From: Ustilaginoidea virens
Lineage: Eukaryota; Ascomycota; Sordariomycetes; Hypocreales; Clavicipitaceae
Assembly (NCBI RefSeq): GCF_000687475.1
Contig: NC_057320.1
Coordinates: 4,374,501-4,438,500 of the forward strand
DNA: 64,000 nucleotides
Direction: 5' to 3'
Positions 11,150 through 21,112 of the stretch are shown one piece after another. The notes beneath the pieces were generated by a model, which saw only the letters and a list, made by a program, of their open reading frames with translations, searched no databases and was not told the origin of the DNA. How positions within the stretch are numbered: the first letter of the stretch is position 1; every line of letters starts with the position of its first letter. The position numbers and the translations under genes were made by a program.

Positions 11150-12960
11150 CGAAACGGAAGATATTATTATTATTATTAAATTACGCTAGAGGCTATTTAA
11201 AGCTAAATAACCTATCTAGTACTTCTTTAGGGTAATTCGGAAAGGAAAAACCCGGTGACCGGGAGGAAACCTTTCCTGCATTCTTGGTTTCTATAGTATA
11301 TCGCCCCGTAGCGGGGGCGGCGGGTATCCGGTGCGTAGGAGAGTAGAGTGCGCAACCGCTCAAGACCATATCTAGCGGTATTGCTTAGGAAGAGTGCGAG
11401 TGTGAGTTTCCAGGGAGTCGGGTCCGGGGTGTCGGGTCCGGGCCGGTATTCTATCGGGCGTGAAGTGAGGGGAGGGTGAAGCTGGGGGGGGGCGGGGCTG
11501 GCGGTATGCTCGCGACGGGTGTGTTCTCGCCGGGCGCGTGCCTATATGGGCCTAGGCGCTTCTCGGGCTGCGTTAATCTGTGAATCGAAAGAGAAAGTAA
11601 GTCAGATTTAAGAGTTAAAGCGGGTGGCCTTAGGCACTGCGTTAGTATAAAGGTCAGCGATACCCCCCAATTTAATGCCTTTTCTTCTTTTCTTTTCCCT
11701 TTATAGAGCCAATTCTAAGGTATATAACGACCCCTTTATTGCATTACAGGGCTAGTGCTGACCCTATTAAGCCGCGATAGCTGCAGCAGCAGCAGCAGCA
11801 ATAACAACAACAACAACAACAATAACAATAAGAATAAGAATAAAATACCCAAACGATCCGCCATATTAGATAAAGGGGTGAGTACGATTCTTACGCGCAA
11901 TGGGGCCGCAGCTGACCCTTGCGTGGTAGCCCGGAGAGCCGCGCGCCTAGCCCTATAGGCCTTATCTAACCCGATCGAAGGATCCCGATCACCGCTACCG
12001 GAGCCAATAAGGTATAGTCTGGATCGCGCCCGCTCTATAGCGAGGCTGACATAGGTAGGGACTGGCGCGGCCTATTACCCGTATGCCCTTACGGGCAAGA
12101 CCTATGTGTAATTAGAGCAGACCCCAGAGAACAGGGTTCCGGTCTAAGAGCTTCTTGATGCGCAAGCGATATTAGCCAGGGGGGGAGAGGTACATTTCCG
12201 AATCGTATGCAGCGCGGTATACTGGCTGACGGCTATTGCTTCTAGGTGGACAATTATAAGGCCCTCTAGCAGAGGGCCAAGCAAGCGTCCTCCTCTTGGG
12301 GATATGGTCGGGCGGCGGTGGCAGCGGCGGCGACTGTGGGGGGCCTCGGCGCTCCCGGGGCAACCCGGGAGATGTTGGACCTGGAGGAGCGGAAGGTCTT
12401 GGCCTTGGAGCGGCAAGCTCGCGCGCAGGAGGATATTGCCGTGAACGGAAGATATACCTTGGCACACAATTTTTCTAAAAGTACCTAGTAACCTTGTTTA
12501 TTTCTAGCTAGAGTCTATCTCGGGATTTACCTGAAAAGATAAGGGACTTAGCCCGGGGCCAGGATTGCGCGTAACTGGATGTACTAGTGCTATTCTATAG
12601 AAAGGGTATGAGGATACAGCGGGCCAATATGCTGTTGTTAAGGGCCTGCTCGATAAGGCTATTAGTGACGATAATAATAATGATGCACAGTAGCCTATTG
12701 CTGCGTGGTCTATAGAGCCTTGATAGTGCCTACTATCCTTAGGACAGCAGCTCAAAGCTTTTCGATCTGCTGTTAGCCCTTATCACGCGCCTCTTCCTGT
12801 TTCCTTGGTTTCCTTGGACGCCTCTGAGGCTCTTGTGCGGGCAAAAGTCGTGATAATATGTGCACGTAGCTTCTAGTAGAAAATATGTGCAAAGGTACAT
12901 CTTCCGTTTTAGGATTAGCGTCATTGCGCGCGAGTGCATTTCCAGGGGAGAATCTGTAGG
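11150..12960. mobile_element. decayed, RIP-like transposon relic
   Basis: The base composition changes here to TA-rich sequence with many TAG/TAA stops, unlike its flanks. A CAG/CAA microsatellite at about 11781-11845 ends in CAATAA-type units. On the plus strand around 12310-12480 a frame reads as a coiled-coil stretch (LDLEERKVLALERQARAQED) followed by NGRYTLAHNF, which suggests an old element-encoded (gag-like) protein. The sequence starting at 12434 recurs inverted near 12885-12913 and a short copy occurs at about 11152. I cannot assign a superfamily, find intact ends, or see a target duplication. The boundaries are approximate. Confidence 0.5.
12434..12913. repeat. inverted repeat pair inside the relic
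   Basis: AACGGAAGATATACCTTGGC at 12434 and onward matches, in reverse complement, the sequence ending at 12912 (AACGGAAGATGTACCTTTGC), with weaker similarity continuing for roughly 20 more bases. The two arms could be terminal repeats of a small non-autonomous element of about 480 bp, or two inverted copies of one coding fragment, since both arms can be read as NGRYTLAH / NGRCTFAH. Confidence 0.45.
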
Positions 12961-13475
12961 AGGGTCTTAGCTAGGACTGGACTCGATCATTGGACCAACT
13001 CTTCTGCATGTTGATGATGATGATGCGAGTTGGGCATTGGTGCCGAACTATTACACGGCATTGCTCACAACAGTGAGGGCAATCAAAGGGTGGGTAACGT
13101 GGCTTTCCATGTCGAGCTGAGCCTACTGACCACCGACTTTGAAGGCGTGACGAGCGCACAACATTAATCGTCATCCTCGGACGTGACGTCAGGCGGTGAG
13201 GTGCGGAAGAACGCGGATTGGTCAGGGGTGAGCAAGTACCGGCCTCGCCCAGCCGGCTCCCCCAGGTCGCGCGATTGGGCTTGTGCAGCCAGAAGTACAA
13301 ACACACCAGATCTTCTCCGGATGCTGTAGCCCCCCTCGAGGTCATCGTGCCTGGACAAGAGCCCGGTCGACGAGTCTTGACCGGCCCGACCCGCAGGCTC
13401 GCCCCAAGCTCTGCGCAACGGCTACCCGCTTCCCTCAGCGGACAAGAACGCTTCCATGACCCCCGCTCGCCCGCC

Positions 13476-14721
13476 ATGGCCAGCGCTCGCACCGCCGCCG
13501 CCGCCGCCGCCGCCGCCAACCTCCCCGACATTCTCTCCAAAGTCCACCACCTCAGCGACCTCCAACTAGCCCTCCTCCTGTGCCTCGTCTCCCGCGAGCA
13601 CGCCATCATAGCCACCCCGTCCGCCCTGACAGGCACCCTCGTCCGCGAGCTCTCCCTCATCGCCACCACCACCTTCGGCCTCGCCCCCTCCGTCGTCCGC
13701 TGCACCCCGCGCACCAGCCTCGACGACTTCGTCTCCGCCCTCTCGGCGCCGCGCGAACCCCCCCCACCCGCGGCTGCGGCCCGCCGCCCGGACTACTTCG
13801 TCCACGACGCCCGCCTGCAAAGCTCGGCGGCGGCGGCGGCGCCCCGGCCCGGCCCCGGCCCCGGCCAGGTGGCGGGCTGCGTCGTCGCCGAGAACCTCCA
13901 TCTCGCGCCGCGGCCCGTGCAGCTCCAGGCGCTGGAGCTCCTCCGCACGCGGCGCGTCTTCACCCACACGGCTGTGCTGGCGGCCCCCAAGCGGTTCCTG
14001 TTCATACCGGTCCTGGCGGCAGAGGCTCCCGGGAGGGGCGGGCGGCTCAACCCCCATCTGAACGACGCGTTCTCCATGGCGCACTGGCACGACCCCGGCC
14101 AGGGCTTCGTCCACGTAGAGGAGGCCGAGGAGCATGCGGAGCGCGCGTCCATGGAGAGCGTGGTGCGCAAAGACGCGGGCGCGCCCCCGGGGACCGTCTC
14201 GATATCTGAAGCGGTAAGAAACAAGAAGAAAAAAAAAAAAAAAAACCATAGGAAGCGTCGGATGGGTCCGTCGAGCCGGCAAAACCGGGAGGAACAAAGA
14301 AGAGGCGCAAAAGAAAGAAAAAGAAACCGCTGACGGGAATGTGCAGGACGTGAGCCTTCTTGCGCGTCTCAGTCAACAGGTCGAGATGGACATCGACGTC
14401 GTCCGATATCAGATGAACATCACATCGTTTCTTCGCATGCACCGTGCGGTACGGGACGGCATATCGCCAGCCGCTACAAAACACTTTGATAAGCTGGTCA
14501 GGTGTCTGGCGCCGCTCCACAACATGGACTACGTGACGCCTGCCCTGGTCGGCATGGCTGCGAAAAAGATCTACCTCCACCGCATACGAATCACGACGCC
14601 GGAAAATGAGCGCAGCATGCAATGGGGAAGCACCTTGGCAGCCGTGGCGGCGCTGTTGAAAGACGTCGGACCCGAACAAGTGGTTGATGATGTCTTGGAC
14701 ATGGTAACGGTGCCCGTCTAG
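13476..14721 (+). CDS. fungal Mg-chelatase-like (AAA+ lid) protein
   Basis: Exons 13476..14213 and 14347..14721, 370 residues, with a GTAAGA/GTGCAG intron. The start is the ATG in GCCATGG context at 13476; the frame is open further upstream but no conserved sequence is seen there. The C-terminal part (LLARLSQQVEMDIDVVRYQM... VTPALVGMAAKKIYLHRI) resembles the helical lid domain seen next to MoxR/ChlI-type AAA+ ATPases, and fungal homologues are commonly labelled magnesium chelatase. The N-terminal half follows the AAA+ layout, but where a Walker A loop is expected I read ATPSALTGTLVREL, with no GxxGxGK. The protein is probably not an ATPase. It has Ala-rich (14-22) and Pro/Gly-rich low-complexity stretches. 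Function is unknown. Confidence 0.82.
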
Positions 14722-15117
14722 TTCTCCTTGGGCCCTGTGTATTATATATAGTATAAAGTTCTGGTGTGTTCCAATAAAGATGTCGTCTGTGACGGACTGC
14801 CAGGCCGGCCTTCCCCAACCGAAAAACTCATCATGCCTTCTTCCGAGACAACGCCTGACCTGCTTCATGACTAGGACGACAAAGGACAATATAATCATTC
14901 CGCCGTCAGCAGAGCTGTCCCAATCTTTATCCCGACTTCCTCATTCTGTCATCTTACGTGAACATCATAGGGGCTCATTCTCCGCCCGGTAATGGGGACC
15001 TTTTGAAGACGGCATGCATGATGCGTGGCAAAAAAAGAGGTGAAAAAAAAGGTAAAGGAAAAAGGTTAAAAAAAAAGGACAAAAAAAATAATCAACACAG
15101 ACAGGTACATGCTTCTT
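14722..15117. other. convergent 3' intergenic region
   Basis: Between the ends of the chelatase-like gene (+) and GDA1 (-). An AATAAA signal lies at 14773, about 50 bases after the plus-strand stop, and several A-rich runs are at 15029-15090. No gene seen. Confidence 0.6.
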
Positions 15118-16897
15118 CTATGAAATCTGCTTGATCCTGCACGACCATCCGGAACCGGCTTCCAACAGAGGAAGACTACAAACTGGTTAGTAACAACGAC
15201 AGATAAAGGAGCATGCCTATTGTGCCCGTTGTGGAACAGCGATCAACTTACCTGGCGCCGAGGCACCAGCCCAACTCGTTGCCCTTGATTTTCTTGGCAA
15301 TCTTGACTTCTCGGTCAATCGGCATATCGTAGCCGTGGTGGAGAAGAACGGTCATAAAGTTAAGATCCAGGCAGTATTGTTCGCGGCCCTTGAGTTCTTC
15401 TAGAGCGCCAGGGACGCTGTCAAAGGTGCCCCAGCCGGTCTCGCCCTTGCAGACGGTTTGGGCGAGATCATGCAGCTCACGGATGGTGAAGGAATCCGGC
15501 ATACCGAGGGGATGGGTGCGGTCGTAAAAGTACGAGAAGATGTACACATCCTCCTTGGCGAAAGTCTTGGAAAGCGAAGGCTGGTGGACGCCGTTGAACG
15601 AACAGGGAGCAAGCTTGCAGTCCTTGTCCTTTTGCAGGATTCGCTCCGCAAGACTGCGACATTGGGAGGCGTGGGAGGCAGAGGGCTCTGCCGGGCCGGT
15701 AAAGTTGTACGTCTTCTTGGTCTCCTTGTCGAATTCGACCTCGATCTCGCGAGTTCGGCCAGGGGTGATGCAGGGGTGGACGATGGCCTTTGACTCCCAC
15801 GACTTGTCCCCGTTCTTAGCCTTGGCCATGTCGTTGACGAGGAGTCGGTGAATGGCGTTGCGCGCCTCCATCAATCCATACCCCAAGTGGGAGTGCTGAT
15901 AGAGTTCGAATTTCTGACCGCCAAAGTCGAGGGCAAACCTGTGATCGCCTTCAGCGAGCTTCTCGGGCATGCCTCCGTTCTTGGCGGGCTTGAAGGTGGG
16001 CTGGAAGACGATCTGCGTGGAGCCGCCGCCCAGGTCAAAGACGGCGGCAGTCTCGGACTTGTCGGGTCCGCCAATCTTGCCGAGGAGATAGTTGGTCGTG
16101 ATCCAAGCGTAGACACCCTCATCGGCACCATCCATGACGGAAACACCGCCCTTTTCGTCGGTGACGACGGGGAAGGGGTAATCGTGTTCGAGGTGTTGGC
16201 GGACCTGCTTGAGGATGGCCTCTGACTTTTCGGGCCCAATCTTGCGCAAACCGGCCGTAGCTTTAACCGCGACGGGGCTACACCCCTTGAGCCTGTCGGG
16301 AACGTGTTTCATGGCAACGGCGAGAAGGGGATCCAGGGTTTTGGCGGCGGCGACTGGGTCGTCGGCGTACTTGCTGAGGCCGCCAACCTCCTTCTTGGTC
16401 ATCTCGAACTCTTCCTTCTCGAGTTCCGGGACCGGACCGCAGTTGTTGAACTTGTAAACGTGAATTCGAGATCCAGTGCTGCCGGCATCGATCATGAGGA
16501 CGTATTGCACAAGCGGCTTGTCTTTGGAATACGACTTGGAGCATCGCGCCGTTCCATCAGGACCGTCGCTAAGGGTCACGTCCTTTCCGTTGTTGTTGAA
16601 CTTGCTGCCGCTGCCGCTGCCGCTGCTGCTGCTGCTGCTGCCGCCGGTGCTGGGGGTCTTGTGGGCAACTGCGTCATGGACCGCAACATCTCGAGGGGAC
16701 AGCCAGTAAAAGACGAGGCAGACGGCAAAAAGGATGGCAGCGGTTTTGACCCATCGCGCCCTTTGCGATTGGGTCATCCACTGTTCCTTCATTCTCGCCA
16801 GAGCGCCTTGGGGACGGCCGTTTTCGTATCGACCAGGTTTCTCGTAAGGGTCGTGTGCAAAATGTCTAGTCGGCAGCGAGACCGACTGTTTTCGCAT
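15118..16897 (-). CDS. GDA1: Golgi guanosine diphosphatase Gda1 (GDA1/CD39)
   Basis: Type II membrane enzyme of the Golgi lumen that hydrolyses GDP to GMP so GDP-mannose can be exchanged in for glycosylation. Exons 15252..16897 and 15118..15175, 567 residues. Seen: single membrane segment about 52-66, Ser/Gly-rich stalk about 85-98, apyrase regions ACR1 DAGSTGSRIHVYKF (137-150), ACR2 KATAGLR (212-218), ACR3 GADEGVYAWITTNYLLG (257-273), and ACR4 FDLGGGSTQIVF (287-298). The large open frame runs out at GWCLGAR just past a GTAAGT donor. Splicing to the TTTGTAG acceptor at 15176 gives GWCLGASLPLLEAGSGW and CRIKQIS, the usual family ending, so the short last exon is real. Confidence 0.97.
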
Positions 16898-18234
16898 GAC
16901 AAAGGGCGCCCGGACAGGAGCGAATGCTGTTCATAAAGAAAAAGGAAACGAGTGGCGCCGCTGCAAGTCGAACCCGAGCTACGGCACTGAAGAATTACGA
17001 GAGAATGTAGAGAAACGCAAAGGGGATATCGAATCGGACCGACCAAAGGAGAGAAGGCGGCAAAGACGAAGCCACGCAAGCAAGGACCTGCACTCGAAAA
17101 GGGGATTACGGAAGGGACGAGGAGTAGTTACAGCATACTGGTACCCAAGGAGGGAGGTATGTACTTCTTCAGGTGGGAAGAAACGACGGAACGTACGTCT
17201 TGACGAATCAGCGAAGCCAATGTGAGGTGCGCCTATCCACCCCAGCCGTGCGAAAATACGTATCAAGCGCGGCGCGCTCAAGGTGTGTGCTGTAACAGGT
17301 ACGGGATGGTCCCCAGGATGTATCTCCCAAAGAGGTTAAGCATATAAAGGGGTTGAGCCGCCACCGTGGCAAAGACGGACGCCTCCCTGGGAATGATTTC
17401 CCTCTGACCATCATTTGGGTTTCCCGGCTTGAGATTCCCTTCTCCAAAGATGTAAAAATGAAATAGAAGCAACACCAACTCACTTCCAAGAAAGACCATC
17501 TTTGACTCCAATGACGATATGAGCACGAGCTTTCAAGTTCTTATGAAGTTCCGGATACCTCGACGAATGCTCACCAAGGAAAAGTCCGGTCTACCTACCC
17601 CCTTAGGCCGGTAGCTAAAAAGAGGGTCCCAGGAACCTGGTGCCTGGGGCGTAACCGATATCTGATTGACATCTGCAGTCTGCCACTATAGGCCGTGTAT
17701 CCGTACTTCAGAGTACTCCAGTACTCCGTGCTGAGGCAAGGTTGCGTGTGCCCAACAACTTTGCGAGATTCATCAATCCCTAATCAAATTCATCGGGCGC
17801 ACTGAATCATCAAACAAAATGAGCATTGGTTTTTTACCATCATTTTGCCTTTGTACACCAGATCCGCCTTGCCTCTCCCTTCCTTGGACTAGAGTGCCCT
17901 CGTGGCACGCGCATAGTTGCTCGCCACTGGCGGGGACTGTCATCCCTTGCAGTTCAACAAAAACAACCTCTCGACATTGCGACGCACCTGCTTGCATGGT
18001 CCCCGTGGTCTCCTTTCTTTACGACCCGTTGCTGCGCATCGAAAAGGTAGGGGAGGGTAATTCCACAAGGTTCTTGCTCGGAGGATGCCGCCGGCCTGTA
18101 TCTGTTTCGAGCGCGAGAATGGGAAGCATCAATCACCCGCACATGTTGGCTTCAAGCCAAGACGAAAACGCTGCTTCTAGTCATGACAACTAACTACTCA
18201 GGTGGGTGTCGGAAGCCATCAATCGAGGCGCTCA
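16898..18234. other. intergenic region, GDA1 upstream and carboxypeptidase 3' flank
   Basis: Upstream region of GDA1 followed by the 3' flank of the carboxypeptidase gene. A GAGTACTCCAGTACTCCGTG cluster lies near 17711-17730. Open frames are short and unconvincing; no gene seen. Confidence 0.5.
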
Positions 18235-20307
18235 CTATAATTCGCCGTCATGATGCTCATCCTCGGCCACGAAAAAGTCCTTGACGGTAACCTCACCTGC
18301 CATGACCCTTTCCCACGTTTCAGGAGTGCAAGTTTCGGGCATCAGGACATAACACCTGGGAGAGGGTGGCTCGGGGGCAGTCTGCTTCACATGCCACGTG
18401 CTTGAGGGACCAACAGTAGACAGCTCGTCGTGGACGGGTACCTTGCCAGTGGGGATGTCACGATTGAAGAGCGCTCTCATGAAGATCTCGTATGCCGCCT
18501 CGGGCTGATACATGGGGACCTCGTGGCCGGCCTGGAAGACGCGGGTGAAGCTAAAGTTGCCGACTTGGCGGGTGAGACCCCCCACGCCAGCAGAGGTGAC
18601 CATGTCGGCGTACCCAGCCCTTTTGAAGTCCTGGGCACGGGAGTACGGCACAGCAAGAGAGGCCATCTCGCCACCGATCCAGTTGCAGGCAAAGTCGCGG
18701 TCGCCGTACATCATGTGCACCTTGACTCCGGAGTCGAGCAGGTAGCCGACGGCGTCTAGGAACCCGCCGTGGACAATGTCCAGGGTGCTCATGAAATTGT
18801 CCGAGACAGTTTCCGAGACCCAGGTGAAGTTGACAGGGCTGCCAATGGCCGCGAGAACCTTGTCGTCGGTGAGGTAGCCGTGCATGTGTGGTGGCGGGAA
18901 GGGGTCGTGCTTTGGGTGCGCAATGTCGAAGCGAGCGTTATTGCTCTCTTGGAACGCCTCCTCGCCGCTTGAAAGACACGCGTCTTGCATGGTTGAGCAG
19001 AGCGTGCGGGGAAGCTCCTTGGCAGCGTGGACGATGCTCTTGTCCAGGCCAACGAGCTCCTTCTGGCATTGAATGATTTGATCCCGGCAGCCGCCGGAGC
19101 GGGTGTAGTTGTGCATCAGGGCATCGTGCACGGTTTGGTTGATGGCCTGAATGCCGTATGTCTGGAGAGAATGTTAGTGTCCTGCCATTATCACATCGCC
19201 CCTCGGGCGTCATTGGTCCATGTTCCTTACATTGTTGAACGCAAAGATGATGGAGGCCTCCTCCTGAATGACGGCGTCAACATAACCGTTTACGATACCC
19301 AGGGTGTCCAGGTGGAGGAAGTGCGCGTGGGCAACGTCGATGGAGCCATTGAGGATCTTTTCGTTTTGCTGCTGGAAGAAGCGCATAAACCCGGGTCCGT
19401 AATGGCCTCCGTAACTCTCAGCCCACATGCTGACACGGTCATCCTTGGGCTTGTAGTGAGGAAACTCGGTGAAGAAGATTTGGGAAAAGTGCCACAGAGC
19501 GTGAGCTGCCTGGGCAGTGCTGTTGGTAGTGTACAAAGACTTCTGGCTCGACACCGTGCCAACTCGGGTTGTCAGATTGACCCGGGGCGACGTCTCGGAA
19601 AAGTCGGTGGGGATAATTTCAAGAGACTGGTCTAGATGCGTGCGGACGGTGACGTTGGTTGGTGTGTCGTAAGAGAAGCCCACCTGGTTGGGTTGGTCGA
19701 TATAAAGCATGTTGACATGGTTGTTCCAACTCCACGGGTTGTGGACGGTGGTCTTGGAGTCCTTGCCCACGAAGCAAGGGCCGTTTTCTTGCAACAGCCC
19801 CATCATGGACGAACCGCCGGGGCCGCCGTTGAGCCAGACGGCCAGCGGCGCGTTTTCGGCATCATGCCGCGCTTCAAAGAACCAGAAGAAGCTGTTGACC
19901 GGCCCGTAAGCGCCATGAATCGAATCGACGACACGGGGGCTTGCGTGGCTTTTTCCCTTGAGCCGGACTTACGTGTTGAGGGGGTAGTTTTGCTTCTCAC
20001 CAGACGCATCGTCCAGCAAACCCGGGGGCAGATGGACGTGGCCAGCATACGACTTGACGCCGGGAGTTGTCTCGCACAGCCCGGGCTTGAGATTCGATCA
20101 GCGTGGGGGCTTCAGTCTCTGCAAGATGGGAGAAGAGGAAAAGACAGTGGGCGGAGGAAGAGCAAGACATGGAATACTCGCCTCTTTGAACGAAATCGTC
20201 ACATTCTCGTGAAGCTTGGACTTGAGCACCTTGACCCCCTCCAACGGCGGCGGGAACTGGGCCGCAGACAGTCCTGCAAGGCCGCTGAGGAGTAAGCATT
20301 TGAGCAT
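18235..20307 (-). CDS. serine carboxypeptidase, family S10
   Basis: Secreted or vacuolar carboxypeptidase. Exons 20182..20307, 19973..20085, 19231..19891 and 18235..19161, 608 residues. The start is the ATG at 20307-20305, giving the signal peptide [16 protein letters not shown]; an in-frame ATG lies upstream but would bury it. Seen: [10 protein letters not shown] oxyanion region (about 99-108), nucleophile Ser239 in ESYGGHYGP, Asp in [10 protein letters not shown] (about 454-456), His513 in [11 protein letters not shown], and many N-glycosylation sites. The first intron has a GC donor (GAG|GCGAGT) and CTCAAG acceptor, required to give [17 protein letters not shown]; no GT alternative keeps this conserved junction. 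The order fits fungal carboxypeptidase S1-type enzymes; vacuolar versus secreted cannot be told. Confidence 0.95.
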
Positions 20308-21112
20308 CTTGTTCTTGCCAGGCAGATGACGGGAACGAACGACTATTTCGGGCATCTTGTTGAAGAGGATTGAGCTCCTGGCTCGGGGCGCAGTTAAAAG
20401 CCGGAACATGTACCCGTAACGGTTGCTTACCAGGTTGTTCTACATACCTTCTACCTACCTACTTGTTCTAGTTAGTGCCAGCTGCTGGACCTTGTGTCAA
20501 CTATGTCCACTTCCACTTCCACTGTCCGGCCGGTACCTGCCATCGATTAATTACCTACCTACATACCTTTTTGAGACTAACGCTCACATCGCAGTGCGCA
20601 TGCAACAACACGGGGGCACCAAGTTGGGCTGATGAGATGAACAAATAGGGACTATTGAAACTCTTGGTTATGTTATGTATGTTATTGTTATGTATGTACA
20701 ACATATTGACAAACCCCCCACAAACGCCCAGGCAGGTCGCGACATGCGGCGCTGCCACTAAAGGCCCAGCGACTGTATGTACCTAGGAGGTAGGTAGGTA
20801 TGTAAGGTAGGTAGGTAGGTACATACAGTAGTAGAGAGCCGCATGTTGAGCGGCGAATCGTTAGCTCCAATCCCCGTCCAGAAGCTTCGCTTCCCGTCCG
20901 TTCGGGTGGCTTGCGCAAGGAATGTTGTTGCCTGCCAGGAACAACAACCGGCTGAGCCCATGCGCAGCGCAACGCTGGATATACCACGATCCACAGCCGT
21001 TCCCGTCGCGGGGATTCTTGAAATGCCCACCCGCATCGTTTAGGACATCACTCTTCTCCAAGTTGGCGCTCCCCTCGCGCTCCCCGCGGCCCTCTCGCTG
21101 TCCTGCTCCGTC
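20308..21112. other. divergent promoter region with TACC/GGTA repeats
   Basis: Between the carboxypeptidase (-) and PPPDE protein (+) starts. It contains CTACCTACCTAC at about 20451, CTACCTACATACC near 20555, and a GGTAGGTAGGTA-type array at about 20789-20821. These copies are reverse complements of each other and could pair. No gene seen. Confidence 0.55.

Noticed and set aside
11755..11958. Ser/Asn-rich open frame
   Set aside because: Translation of a trinucleotide microsatellite in the transposon relic.
13218..13475. Upstream 86-codon extension of the chelatase-like gene
   Set aside because: In frame but not conserved-looking; the ATG at 13476 has a much better context and is followed by the expected helical start.
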